From positions 2,572,809-2,636,808 of the forward strand of contig NZ_HG964446.1 of NCBI RefSeq assembly GCF_000689255.1: DNA of 64,000 bases. The letters are read 5' to 3'. Of this stretch, positions 25,858-34,070 are shown piece by piece; the stretch's first letter is position 1, and every line of letters begins with the position of its first letter. Origin of the DNA: Mycobacterium triplex. Lineage in GTDB: Bacteria > Actinomycetota > Actinomycetes > Mycobacteriales > Mycobacteriaceae. A model generated the notes under the pieces. That model was not told the origin of the DNA. It ran no database searches and was given only the letters and a program-made list of their open reading frames with translations. The position numbers and the translations under genes were made by a program.

Positions 25858-27185
25858 GTCAGGTACTCCGCCCACAACTTCAACAGCTCGCGCTGGTTGT
25901 GCTCGTTGTAGCCGACCTGGGCGCGGCCCGGGCCGTGGAAAGACTCGGCGGGCAGCGCGTCGACCACCGGGCGATCGTCGGACAGCAGGCCCATCCGGCT
26001 GTTCAGCAGCAGCCGCCGCGCCATCGAGCCGCCCGCGGTGGTGGTCAGCGACACCCAGTTCTCCACGTCGTCTTGTTCGAACATGCCGGTCGAGCCGAAG
26101 CACATCAGATACGCCTTGTAGGAATCGAGTTTGTATTGCGGTGGCGCGGCGGAGTCCACCGCGAACCACGAGCAGACCTCGGTCTCGTTCTCACTGATGG
26201 GCTGCCACAAGCGGATTGAGATGAAGGGCAGCACCTCGTCATCGCGGTCGCGCACCCGGGGCCAGTTGTGCACGAAGCTCAGGTTGGGAAAGCAGGTGGC
26301 CGCCGAGATCATGAACCCGTCCTCGCCGACCACCCGCTGCTGCTGCGGTGTCCATACGCCTTTGATCCGTTCGATCATCTCGTCGGGATAGCCGACATAG
26401 CGCATCCGTTCCTCGAAATTGCCCGGCGGCAGCTTGTAGGTGGTGCCGCCGCCGCGGTGCGCCCAATAGGTGGCGCCGTCTTTGCGCTTCTGCGCCTTGG
26501 GTTCTCGGAACAGGCCGATCTCCACGATCGACGCATGCGTGTGTGGCGTGTGGTACATGTCGCCGCAGAAGTTCTCGGCGCCGATCTTCCAGTTCGCCTT
26601 GATCCGCCAGCGCTGCGGCCCCCGCACTTCCAGACCGCCGGGGCTCTGCTTGGTGTAGAAGTCCAGATAGAACCGGAAGTCGCCGAGGAATTCCGGCAAC
26701 GGCTCGGCGTGCGGATCCATGCTGATGAACAGCAGACCGTTGTAGCTGGCGAAGTTCGGCGCCGGCAGCAAGGCGTGGGCGCTTCTGCGGAAGCCCTCGT
26801 CGCCTCCGTAGGCGTCGCGGTGGAACGGCAGACCGGTGAGCCGGCCGTCGTTGCGATACGTCCAGCCGTGATACGGGCACCGGAAGTTGGAGGCGTTGCC
26901 CATCTCCGCGCGGCATACCTGCATGCCGCGGTGCAGGCACATGTTGAACAAGGCGTGGATGTCGCCATTGGCGTCGCGGGTGAGGATGAACGAGTCGTCG
27001 AGCACCCGGCGCACCACGTAGTCGCCGTCCTGGGGGATCTCCGATTCGTGGCCGACGAACGTCCACGCCCGGCTGAACAGCCGTTCCTTCTCCAGCGCGA
27101 ACAGCTGTTTGTCGTTGTAGATGTGCGCGGGGATCATGCCGCGACGCACGTTCTCGAACAGGCCGTCCCGGGATTCGTCAGCCAC
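25854..27185 (-). CDS. Aromatic-ring-hydroxylating dioxygenase, alpha subunit
   Basis: This 443-residue catalytic subunit has a Rieske [2Fe-2S] centre with C83-x-H85 and C103-x2-H106, and a mononuclear iron site D209, H212, H217 with a third acid at D372 or D373 (FEQDDVENW). The enzyme adds O2 across an aromatic ring to make a cis-dihydrodiol. GTG 27185 is the first start of the operon. No ferredoxin or reductase subunit follows, so electrons must come from proteins encoded elsewhere. The operon order (alpha, beta, unknown, dehydrogenase, decarboxylase) fits phthalate or p-cumate type substrates. Confidence 0.9.
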   Translation of the reverse strand: MADESRDGLFENVRRGMIPAHIYNDKQLFALEKERLFSRAWTFVGHESEIPQDGDYVVRRVLDDSFILTRDANGDIHALFNMCLHRGMQVCRAEMGNASNFRCPYHGWTYRNDGRLTGLPFHRDAYGGDEGFRRSAHALLPAPNFASYNGLLFISMDPHAEPLPEFLGDFRFYLDFYTKQSPGGLEVRGPQRWRIKANWKIGAENFCGDMYHTPHTHASIVEIGLFREPKAQKRKDGATYWAHRGGGTTYKLPPGNFEERMRYVGYPDEMIERIKGVWTPQQQRVVGEDGFMISAATCFPNLSFVHNWPRVRDRDDEVLPFISIRLWQPISENETEVCSWFAVDSAAPPQYKLDSYKAYLMCFGSTGMFEQDDVENWVSLTTTAGGSMARRLLLNSRMGLLSDDRPVVDALPAESFHGPGRAQVGYNEHNQRELLKLWAEYLT

Positions 27186-27196
27186 GGCTGCCTCGA

Positions 27197-27291
27197 TTCT
27201 GCTCTACAGAAATATCCTCCGCTCAGTAGAATCTCGCACGGTGGCCGGGCTGGTCAAACAGTCGCGGCCTGGACTTTCAGATTCCTGAAAG
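27197..27291. promoter_or_regulatory. Candidate operators between the dioxygenase operon and the DUF2231-Rieske gene
   Basis: Two palindromes lie in the 271-bp divergent region. TTCTG-N5-CAGAA at 27197-27211 is 12 bases before the dioxygenase alpha GTG. CTTTCAG-N4-CTGAAAG at 27274-27291 is farther upstream and has perfect 7-base arms. Both share the CAG/CTG core and could bind the IclR regulator encoded at 22.6 kb. Which promoter they serve is not decided by sequence. Confidence 0.4.
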
Positions 27292-27456
27292 AATCCTCGG
27301 GGGCGATTCACAGGCTTCACACAACTGAGTAGCCAGGACTCGCGGTTAGCGTTGGTCAAAGCGGATTCGAGGCATGTGCGCGGGAGATTTAACCTGCCGT
27401 TAACGTCAGGATTCCCGCCTCCGTTCGTGATCTCTCCAGGGGGAAGGACTGTTTCC

Positions 27457-28398
27457 ATGGCATATCGGGCCAGTGCTCGACTGCAGAATCTCGGACCGCG
27501 CACATTGGCAGCGATCGGGCGCCAGGAGTGGCTGGACCGGCCGAGTTACCGGCTGGAACACGCGCTCAGCTTCGCCTTCAACAGCCTGGGCCGCGCCCGC
27601 AACACCGTCACCAATGCGCTGCACGGAGTCTGGCTCGGGCACCCGGTGCACCCGCCGCTGGCGTCGCTGACCAGCGGGGCGCTGGCCACCACGGTGGCCC
27701 TCGACGCGTTCAGCGTGGTGCCGGGCCGGCCCGCCCACGAAATGGTCGACGCGTCACGGTTCGCGTCGCGCGCCCTCGGGGTCGGGATCCTGGCGAGCAT
27801 CGGTTCCGCGATCACCGGCGCCACCGATTGGCAGCACACCCACGAAAAGGACCGCCGGGTGGGGCTGGTGCACGGCGTGGTGAACCTGGTCGCCACCGGG
27901 CTGTACGCGCAGTCCTGGTGGGACCGCCGCCGGGGTCGGCACGGCCGCGGCATCGCGCTGACCGCGCTGGGCTACCTGATCACCGTCGGCGGCAGCTACC
28001 TGGGCGGAGCCCTGGTGTTCGAATCCGGCATCGGCATCGATCAGTCCGGCCGGCGGCTGCGCACCAGTGAATGGACGCCGGTACTGGACGCGAGTTCGCT
28101 GAACGGGAAGCCGGTGCGGGTCGAGGTCGACGGCGTCGGGCTGGTGGTGTGCCAGACCAAGCCCGGGGAGGTGTCGGCGTACGGCGAGTTCTGCCCGCAT
28201 CTGGCGGCACCGATGGCCGACGGCTGGGTGGATCGCGGGCGGATCGTATGCCCGTGGCACGGCTCGTGGTTCGCGGCCGAGTCGGGAGAGGTCGTCCGCG
28301 GCCCGTCGGCAGCACCGCTGCCGTGTTACGAGGCCCGGTTGGTCGACGGAGTGGTCGAAGTTCGCGGCGAGGCGCAGCCCAGCCTCGGCCAGGCATAG
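27457..28398 (+). CDS. DUF2231 membrane protein with C-terminal Rieske domain
   Basis: This 313-residue protein has an N-terminal part with about four hydrophobic helices (GHPVHPPLASLTSGALATTV is the DUF2231 signature near residue 61) and a C-terminal Rieske [2Fe-2S] domain with C246-x-H248 and C265-x2-H268. It is probably a membrane redox protein with the Rieske domain on one face. ATG 27457 follows GAAGGA. A hemerythrin-like gene follows after 21 bases, so the two form an operon. It may serve an oxygen or iron-related electron-transfer role; a link to the dioxygenase is not shown. Confidence 0.82.
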   Translation: MAYRASARLQNLGPRTLAAIGRQEWLDRPSYRLEHALSFAFNSLGRARNTVTNALHGVWLGHPVHPPLASLTSGALATTVALDAFSVVPGRPAHEMVDASRFASRALGVGILASIGSAITGATDWQHTHEKDRRVGLVHGVVNLVATGLYAQSWWDRRRGRHGRGIALTALGYLITVGGSYLGGALVFESGIGIDQSGRRLRTSEWTPVLDASSLNGKPVRVEVDGVGLVVCQTKPGEVSAYGEFCPHLAAPMADGWVDRGRIVCPWHGSWFAAESGEVVRGPSAAPLPCYEARLVDGVVEVRGEAQPSLGQA

Positions 28399-28419
28399 GG
28401 ATCGAAGCGAAGGAGCAAC

Positions 28420-28905
28420 GTGAACGCCTACGAAGTGTTGAAAGACCACCACGTCGTGATCAAGGGCCTCGGCCGCAAGATCAGCGAAGCGCCGGTGAAC
28501 AGTGAAGAGCGCCATGCGCTTTTCGACGACATGCTGATCGAACTCGACATTCACTTTCGCATCGAAGACGACCTCTACTACCCGGCCCTGGCGGCCGCCA
28601 GCAAGCTGATCGCGGTGGCGCATGCCGAACACCGGCAGGTGATCGACCAGCTTTCCGTGCTCCTCAAGACTGCGCAGACCGCGCCGGGCTACACCGACGA
28701 ATGGAATTCGTTCAAGACGGTGCTCGAGGCGCACGCCGACGAAGAGGAGCGCGACATGATTCCCGCTCCTCCCGAGGTGAAGATCACCGACGCCGAGCTC
28801 GAGGAGTTGGGCAACAAGATGAGCGCCAGAATCGAGCAGTACCGCGGTTCCGCGCTGCACCGGCTGCGCACCAAGGGGCGCGCCGCGCTGGTGCGTGCTC
28901 TGTAG
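28420..28905 (+). CDS. Hemerythrin HHE domain protein
   Basis: This 161-residue protein has an HHE-type four-helix bundle. Likely di-iron ligands are the His pair at residues 10-11, His45 with Glu49 (HFRIEDDLYYP), His69/His72 (AHAEHRQ) and the HADEEERDM segment. Hemerythrin-like proteins in mycobacteria bind O2 or NO, or act in iron and redox sensing. GTG 28420 follows AAGGAG. It is co-directional with and 21 bases after the DUF2231-Rieske gene. Confidence 0.88.
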   Translation: MNAYEVLKDHHVVIKGLGRKISEAPVNSEERHALFDDMLIELDIHFRIEDDLYYPALAAASKLIAVAHAEHRQVIDQLSVLLKTAQTAPGYTDEWNSFKTVLEAHADEEERDMIPAPPEVKITDAELEELGNKMSARIEQYRGSALHRLRTKGRAALVRAL

Positions 28906-28938
28906 CCAGGGTCCCATCGGCGAGTAGCCTCACGCTTC

Positions 28939-29697
28939 GTGAGGGCCGCACCGGAGCGCGTCGCGTCGCAGGCTGACATCACGGCGGAGATCGCCGAAAT
29001 CGCGGCTCGGCACGCCGGCAGCGCGGACGCTGCGCCGCTGCTGAACTATCCGCCGTATCGCAGCAGCGCTCTGCGCCACCCGAAACAACCTCTGCTGCTT
29101 GTGGATCCGGACGAACTCGAGCGCTGCGCGCCGTGCTTCGGGGAGCGTGACGTCGACCCGATCGAGGCCGACCTGACGGCCGGTCATCCGGGCGAACCGA
29201 TCGGGGAGCGCATCATCGTGTCCGGGCGGCTGCTCGATCAATCCGGCCGACCGCTGGCCGGTCAGCTGATCGAGATCTGGCAGGCGAACGCCGGTGGCCG
29301 CTACCGTCACCAGCGCGACCAACACCCGGCTCCGCTGGACCCGAACTTCACCGGGGCCGGGCGCTGCCTGACCGGTCCCGACGGGACGTACCGATTTGTG
29401 ACCGTCAAGCCCGGCCCCTATCCGTGGCGCAATCATCACAACGCCTGGCGCCCGGCGCACATCCATTTCTCGCTGTTCGGTATCGCGTTCACCCAGCGCC
29501 TGGTCACCCAGATGTACTTTCCGGGTGACCCGCTGTTGGATCTGGATCCCATCTTCGGATCGGTCACGGATCCCGCTGCGCGCCAACGGCTTATCGCCGG
29601 CTACGACCATGCCCTGACCGAGCCGGAGTTCGCGACCGGATATCGATGGGACATCGTGCTGGCCGACAGCTGGTGGACCGAGGCCGGGCATGGCTGA
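28939..29697 (+). CDS. pcaH: Protocatechuate 3,4-dioxygenase beta subunit
   Basis: This 252-residue intradiol dioxygenase subunit binds the catalytic Fe(III) with Y122 (GRYRH), Y161 (GPYPW), H174 and H176 (AHIHF), all visible. It cleaves protocatechuate to 3-carboxy-cis,cis-muconate together with PcaG. The start is GTG 28939, 33 bases after the hemerythrin stop. The end overlaps pcaG by eight bases. Gene order H-G-B matches actinobacterial pca clusters such as those of Rhodococcus. Confidence 0.93.
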   Translation: MRAAPERVASQADITAEIAEIAARHAGSADAAPLLNYPPYRSSALRHPKQPLLLVDPDELERCAPCFGERDVDPIEADLTAGHPGEPIGERIIVSGRLLDQSGRPLAGQLIEIWQANAGGRYRHQRDQHPAPLDPNFTGAGRCLTGPDGTYRFVTVKPGPYPWRNHHNAWRPAHIHFSLFGIAFTQRLVTQMYFPGDPLLDLDPIFGSVTDPAARQRLIAGYDHALTEPEFATGYRWDIVLADSWWTEAGHG

Positions 29698-30166
29698 ATT
29701 ACCTTGCACCCCAGGGCAAACCGTCGGCCCCTTCCTGCATCTCGGATTACCGTGCACTGGCGAGCCGGCCGACGGTCCGGACGCGGTGCGGCTGCATGGC
29801 ACGGTGTATGACGGCGACGGCGCGCCGATCCCCGATGCCCTGGTCGAACTATGGCAGGCCGAGGCCCGATGGGGCCGGGCCGCAACGGATACCGACGGAC
29901 ACTATCGCTTCACGACGGTGGTACCGGGGAACCCGCCGTTCTTCGCGATCACCGTCTTCGCGCGCGGACTGCTGGACCGATTGTTCACTCGCGCCTACCT
30001 GCCCGGCGTCGACCCGGACGCCGATCCGGTGCTGGGGACCGTCGACGCCGACCGGCGGCCAACCATGCTGTGCGTCGCGGAAGGCCGGGCGGATTACCGG
30101 TTCGACATCCGCCTGCAGGGTCCGCGCGAGACCGTGTTCCTGGCGTATCGGGGGGCCGGGGGATGA
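29690..30166 (+). CDS. pcaG: Protocatechuate 3,4-dioxygenase alpha subunit
   Basis: This 158-residue subunit has the same beta-sandwich fold as PcaH but lacks the iron ligands, as expected for alpha subunits (TPGQTVGPFLHLGL, VELWQAEA, DIRLQG). It is short compared with proteobacterial PcaG (about 200 residues). It overlaps pcaH by eight bases and pcaB by four (ATGA), so all three are coupled. Confidence 0.9.
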   Translation: MAELPCTPGQTVGPFLHLGLPCTGEPADGPDAVRLHGTVYDGDGAPIPDALVELWQAEARWGRAATDTDGHYRFTTVVPGNPPFFAITVFARGLLDRLFTRAYLPGVDPDADPVLGTVDADRRPTMLCVAEGRADYRFDIRLQGPRETVFLAYRGAGG

Positions 30167-31401
30167 CCAATCTGTTGTGGCCGGGCGACCACCGGGCGGG
30201 CGAGCACATGACCGACCAGGCGCTGCTGCGCTCGATGGTGGCGGTGGAATCCGCGTGGCTGAGCGCCCTGGCCGCCGCGGGCCTGGCGCCGGCCGAGGCC
30301 CAAGGCGCCGACCTGTCACAGCTGGTGGACCACGACGACGTGCGGGCGCTCGCGGTCGCCGCCGAGAACAGCGGCAACCCGATCGTCGGTTTGGTCGAAC
30401 TGCTGCGCCGGCGGGCCAAGCCCACCATCGGCCCGTGGATCCACCGCGGACTCACCAGCCAGGACGTCCTGGACACCGCGCTGATGCTGGGCGTGCGCGA
30501 TGTCGCCGACGAGCTGAGAACACAGCTGCGCGAACAAGTCTCGACACTGGCAGCGCTTGCCCATGCGCATCGTGCCACCCCGATGGTGGCCCGCACGCTC
30601 ACCCAGCAGGCCGCACCCACCACGTTCGGCGTCAAGGCGGCCGGGTGGTGCAACGGTGTCGTCGACGCCTATGAACGGCTGGCCGGTCTGCTCACCCCGA
30701 TCCAGCTCGGCGGTGCGGTCGGAACATGGTCGGCCACGACGGAACTCGCGAAGCTGCTCACCGACCCGGCCGACCCGGCGGAGCTTGCGGACCGGATAAT
30801 GCGCAGTGCGGCAACCGCTTTGGGCCTGGACGCGCGAGCACCATGGCATACCGTCCGGACACCGGTCACCGCGGCGGCCGATGCCTTCCTCGGCTGCACC
30901 GACAGTTGGGGCCGGATCGCTTCGGACGTGGTCGTCCTGGTACGTCCGGAGACCGGCGAGCTGAGCGAGCCGGCCGCCGAGCGGCGCGGCGGCTCGTCGT
31001 CGATGCCGCACAAGCACAATCCGGTGCTGTCCATCTTCATTCGCCGCACCGCGATATCCGCACCGCAACTGGTCGCGACCCTGCACACCGCGGCGGCCCT
31101 GGCCAACGACGAGCGCCCCGACGGCGCCTGGCATGTCGAATGGGAGGCGCTGCGGACCCTGGCCCGGCGGACGGTGGTCGCGGGCTCCCACTGTAGCGAA
31201 CTGCTGGCGGGGCTGCGGGTACACACCGCGCGGATGGCCGAGAACCTCAGTGCGGCAGACGTTCTCGGCGAGCAACAGACAATCGCTGAGCTGGCCGGGA
31301 AGGCGCCGTCGCCGACCTACTTCGGCGCCGTCGACCGGTTGATCGACGAGAGCCTAGGACGCGCCGAGCGGGTACTCGGCAAGCGGAGCGGGGGCCCGTA
31401 G
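30163..31401 (+). CDS. pcaB: 3-Carboxy-cis,cis-muconate cycloisomerase
   Basis: This 412-residue member of the fumarase/aspartase superfamily carries the signature GSSSMPHKHNP at 277-287, with GLTSQDVLDT earlier. It converts 3-carboxymuconate to 4-carboxymuconolactone, the step after PcaHG. ATG 30163 overlaps pcaG. The last 48 bases overlap the convergent TetR gene. pcaC/D/L and the beta-ketoadipate thiolase and transferase genes are not in the window, so the pathway must be finished by genes elsewhere. Confidence 0.92.
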   Translation: MTNLLWPGDHRAGEHMTDQALLRSMVAVESAWLSALAAAGLAPAEAQGADLSQLVDHDDVRALAVAAENSGNPIVGLVELLRRRAKPTIGPWIHRGLTSQDVLDTALMLGVRDVADELRTQLREQVSTLAALAHAHRATPMVARTLTQQAAPTTFGVKAAGWCNGVVDAYERLAGLLTPIQLGGAVGTWSATTELAKLLTDPADPAELADRIMRSAATALGLDARAPWHTVRTPVTAAADAFLGCTDSWGRIASDVVVLVRPETGELSEPAAERRGGSSSMPHKHNPVLSIFIRRTAISAPQLVATLHTAAALANDERPDGAWHVEWEALRTLARRTVVAGSHCSELLAGLRVHTARMAENLSAADVLGEQQTIAELAGKAPSPTYFGAVDRLIDESLGRAERVLGKRSGGP

Positions 31402-32079
31402 CGTCAGGGCGGCGTGCCCGGCCGAGGCGATTCCGTCCTCGTAGATGCTGGACAGCCAGATGTGCACCAGCGTGTCGATCACCCGGTCTTCGCGGATCGT
31501 CGGTTCCTCGGTGGTGAAGGTTGCGGCCATCACTCGCTCGCTCAACATGTTCAGCGCGATGGACAGATCCTCGGCCGAGATGGTGTCCGGCGCGGCGCCG
31601 CGCTCACGTTCGGCCTTGATCGCGGTCGTGGTGAACGAGATCCACTTCTGCATCAGCGTGGCCCACAGCGCCCGGACCTCGGGGTTGGTGGACTTGGCCG
31701 CGGCACCGGCCACGGCGACCGCGCGGTGCGATCCCGACACCTCGAAGAAAGCCTCGATCCGGTCGCGCCAGAGGGTGGCCGGGTCGCCGGACAGCTTGGC
31801 CCGCAGCGCCTTCAGGGCCGCGTGGGCCTTGCTGTTCATCTGCTCCAGCAACGACAGCAGCACCGCGTTCTTGGACTGGAAATAGAAGTAGAAGGTCGGC
31901 CGGGAGATGCCCGCGCCTTTCGCCAGATCGTCGACGGAGAAGTCGCCCAGCGGCCGCTCTTCCAAGAGCCGCTCGGCGGTGGCCAGAATTGCCTTCTTGC
32001 GGTCGTCCCCCGAGTGATGCGATGCACGACGCCCGCGCGAGGCATGCGCGTACCCGCTGTAGGCCGAGGGGTCGGACAC
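31354..32079 (-). CDS. EthR-like TetR family regulator
   Basis: This 241-residue regulator closely resembles EthR in the DNA-binding part: SVDDLAKGAGISRPTFYFYF with the preceding AILATAERLLEERPL, and ALWATLMQKWI and DTLVHIWLSSIY in the ligand domain. EthR represses the monooxygenase gene ethA, but no Baeyer-Villiger monooxygenase lies nearby. It converges on pcaB with a 48-base 3' overlap. It starts with GTG 32079. A 10-bp palindrome lies at 32087-32096, upstream of its start, and may be autoregulatory. Confidence 0.85.
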   Translation of the reverse strand: MSDPSAYSGYAHASRGRRASHHSGDDRKKAILATAERLLEERPLGDFSVDDLAKGAGISRPTFYFYFQSKNAVLLSLLEQMNSKAHAALKALRAKLSGDPATLWRDRIEAFFEVSGSHRAVAVAGAAAKSTNPEVRALWATLMQKWISFTTTAIKAERERGAAPDTISAEDLSIALNMLSERVMAATFTTEEPTIREDRVIDTLVHIWLSSIYEDGIASAGHAALTLRAPAPLAEYPLGAS

Positions 32080-32086
32080 GGCACAT

Positions 32087-32096
32087 ACCCTAGGGT
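32087..32096. promoter_or_regulatory. Short palindrome upstream of the EthR-like gene
   Basis: ACCCTAGGGT is a perfect 10-bp palindrome located eight bases before the GTG start of the EthR-like gene. It could be part of an operator. It is short and might be chance in GC-rich DNA. Confidence 0.3.
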
Positions 32097-32183
32097 TACC
32101 TCGATATATGCCAGGGAAATTGTTGATTAAAACCGACCGTAATGTCGATTAAGTTCAACGCCCGGCCCGCGCGGCAATCGCGG

Positions 32184-32984
32184 CTACTCGTCGTCCGGCT
32201 TGCGGGCGACGATCGCGACAGCGGTCAGTCGTTCGCGATGCTTGCGGAAGGTGTTGCGCATGGCCAGTACTCGCTTGCGCGCGTCCGGATTCAGCAGCAG
32301 GTTTCTGGCGAAGCGCAGCGCGCCGAACAGCCCCTCGTCGGCGATCACCCGGCGCGGTTGCAACAGCGCCATCGGCGCCGTCACGACGCGGTCGATGACC
32401 AGTCCGTGGTCCGACAACAACCGTGACCATTCGGCGATGGTCAGCGGGCGCGCGTTCACCTTGATCGAGCGGGCCAGCGCCTGCCGGATCTCGGTGCTGA
32501 TCTCCTCGGAGACGGTGTCGGGGGTCAGCGCGAGTTCGTGTATCGCATAGCGACCGCGCGGCCGCAGCACCCGCGCGGCCTCGGCGACGATCGCGTGTTT
32601 GGCGGCATCGCCCTGCATCGTCAGCATCGCTTCGCCGATCACGACGTCGCGGCTGGCGTCGGGCAACCCGGTGTCGGCGGCGTCGGCGACCCGGACCGTT
32701 CCGGATGCGCCGGTGACACCGGCGATGACGTCGCGCACCGTTTCGGCCGCCTCGGGGTCCTGTTCGGCGCCCACGTACGACCGCGGGGCACGGGTGAGAA
32801 TCTCGGCGGCCGTACGGCCGAGGCCGGGGGCGAGCTCGAGCACATCGGCGTCGGTCACGTCGGCGCCGGCCAGCATCGTGCGGGTGAGCCCGACACCGCC
32901 GGGGCGAAGGACACGTTTCCCGAGACGCGCCAGCAGCCAGTGGCCCGCAACGCTGTCGTCGGCCCGACTCGACATGGGAGACAT
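32184..32984 (-). CDS. SAM-dependent methyltransferase (class I)
   Basis: This 266-residue enzyme has the class I Rossmann methyltransferase fold: motif I VLELAPGLGRTA (about 48-59), an acidic residue after beta-2 (VGAEQDP), and a later VIGEAMLTM. The C-terminal part (about 190-266) is helical. Substrate unknown. ATG 32984 is favoured, with a second in-frame ATG at 32975. It diverges from the ferredoxin gene at 33039 and shares the palindrome at 33010-33025. Confidence 0.8.
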   Translation of the reverse strand: MSPMSSRADDSVAGHWLLARLGKRVLRPGGVGLTRTMLAGADVTDADVLELAPGLGRTAAEILTRAPRSYVGAEQDPEAAETVRDVIAGVTGASGTVRVADAADTGLPDASRDVVIGEAMLTMQGDAAKHAIVAEAARVLRPRGRYAIHELALTPDTVSEEISTEIRQALARSIKVNARPLTIAEWSRLLSDHGLVIDRVVTAPMALLQPRRVIADEGLFGALRFARNLLLNPDARKRVLAMRNTFRKHRERLTAVAIVARKPDDE

Positions 32985-33009
32985 AGTCTTTCCCGCCCTT
33001 CCTGGTTTT

Positions 33010-33025
33010 CACAATCGTGATTGTG
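33010..33025. promoter_or_regulatory. Candidate operator between the methyltransferase and ferredoxin genes
   Basis: The inverted repeat CACAATC-GT-GATTGTG has perfect 7-base arms, and TAAACT (a possible -10 for the ferredoxin gene) follows at once. Position over the spacer of a plus-strand promoter suggests repression. The SufR-like Fe-S regulator encoded as the next gene of the operon is the best candidate to bind it; SufR proteins are known to bind AT-rich inverted repeats upstream of their own operons. Confidence 0.5.
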
Positions 33026-33038
33026 TAAACTCTATCGC

Positions 33039-33395
33039 ATGACGTACGTTATCGGAAAGCCCTGCATCGATGTGATGGATCGGGCATGTGTGGACGAATG
33101 CCCCGTGGATTGCATCTACGAGGGCGGCCGGGCGCTCTATATCCATCCCGACGAGTGCGTCGACTGCGGCGCGTGCGAGCCGGTCTGTCCGGTCGACGCG
33201 ATCTACTACGAAGACGACCTGCCCGACGAGCTGCAGCCACACCTGGCCGACAATGCGGCGTTTTTCTCCGAAACCCTGCCGGGGCGCGACGCTCCGCTGG
33301 GGTCACCGGGGGGCGCGGCCAAGCTTGGTGCCCTCGGCGTCGACGCACCCTTGGTGGCCGCCCATCCGAAAGCCGACGTATCCGAAGGAGCGTGA
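33039..33395 (+). CDS. 7Fe ferredoxin (FdxA/FdxC type)
   Basis: This 118-residue ferredoxin has cysteines C9, C17, C21 and C25 and C40, C43, C46 and C50, the spacing of [3Fe-4S][4Fe-4S] ferredoxins where C9, C17 and C50 hold the 3Fe cluster. The C-terminal tail is longer and proline/alanine rich. It transfers electrons to cytochrome P450s or other oxidoreductases. ATG 33039 lies eight bases after a TAAACT -10-like box. It heads an operon with the Fe-S regulator and the membrane protein. Confidence 0.92.
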   Translation: MTYVIGKPCIDVMDRACVDECPVDCIYEGGRALYIHPDECVDCGACEPVCPVDAIYYEDDLPDELQPHLADNAAFFSETLPGRDAPLGSPGGAAKLGALGVDAPLVAAHPKADVSEGA

Positions 33396-33402
33396 GCGGC
33401 CG

Positions 33403-34068
33403 ATGACGCCCGGGGCCACGTCGACGGGGGAGTCCGCCGGTCGCCGCCGTGAGGTGCTGCGGATATTGCGGACGTCCCGGGAGCCGATGACCATCGTCGC
33501 GATCGCCGATGCGCTCGGCGTGCATCCCAACACCGTTCGCTTCCACCTTGACAGCCTGGTCGGCGACGACCAGGTGGAACAGGTTGAGCCGGGCCGCAAG
33601 GGTCCGGGGCGTCCGCCGCTGATGTTCCGGGCGGTCCGGCAGATGGATCGCGGCGGGACGCGGCACTACCGGTTGCTCGCCGAGATACTGACGATGGCGT
33701 TCGCGGGCGACAAGGATTCGGCCGCCAAGGCGCTGGCCGCGGGGCGGGCCTGGGGCCGACAGCTGGACGCCGGCTCGTCGGCGGACGCCACGAGCCCGGA
33801 CCAGGCCATCGGCCACCTGGTCGACGTGCTCGACCGGCTCGGCTTCGCGCCCGAGCGCCGGCGGGCCGACGGCGAGCAACAAGTCGGCCTGCGGCACTGC
33901 CCGTTTTTGGAAATCGCCGAAAACCGCACCGCCGTCGTCTGTCCCGTGCACCTTGGGATCATGCAAGGCGCGCTGGAAACCTCGGGCGCCCCGGTTGCCG
34001 TCGAGCGTCTGGATGCGTTCGTCGAACCCGATCTGTGCGTCGCGCACCTCGAGTTGCAGGAGGCCTAA
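33403..34068 (+). CDS. SufR-like Fe-S cluster helix-turn-helix regulator
   Basis: This 221-residue protein has an N-terminal winged helix (AIADALGVHPNTVRFHLDSL, residues about 34-53), then a basic linker ending in GRPPLMF, and a C-terminal sensor with three cysteines C166, C180 and C212 spaced as in SufR, which binds a [4Fe-4S] cluster. SufR represses Fe-S biogenesis operons; here the neighbour is a ferredoxin gene instead, so it may tune ferredoxin to cluster status. The start is ATG 33403, seven bases after the ferredoxin stop. Confidence 0.85.
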   Translation: MTPGATSTGESAGRRREVLRILRTSREPMTIVAIADALGVHPNTVRFHLDSLVGDDQVEQVEPGRKGPGRPPLMFRAVRQMDRGGTRHYRLLAEILTMAFAGDKDSAAKALAAGRAWGRQLDAGSSADATSPDQAIGHLVDVLDRLGFAPERRRADGEQQVGLRHCPFLEIAENRTAVVCPVHLGIMQGALETSGAPVAVERLDAFVEPDLCVAHLELQEA

Positions 34069-34070
34069 AA

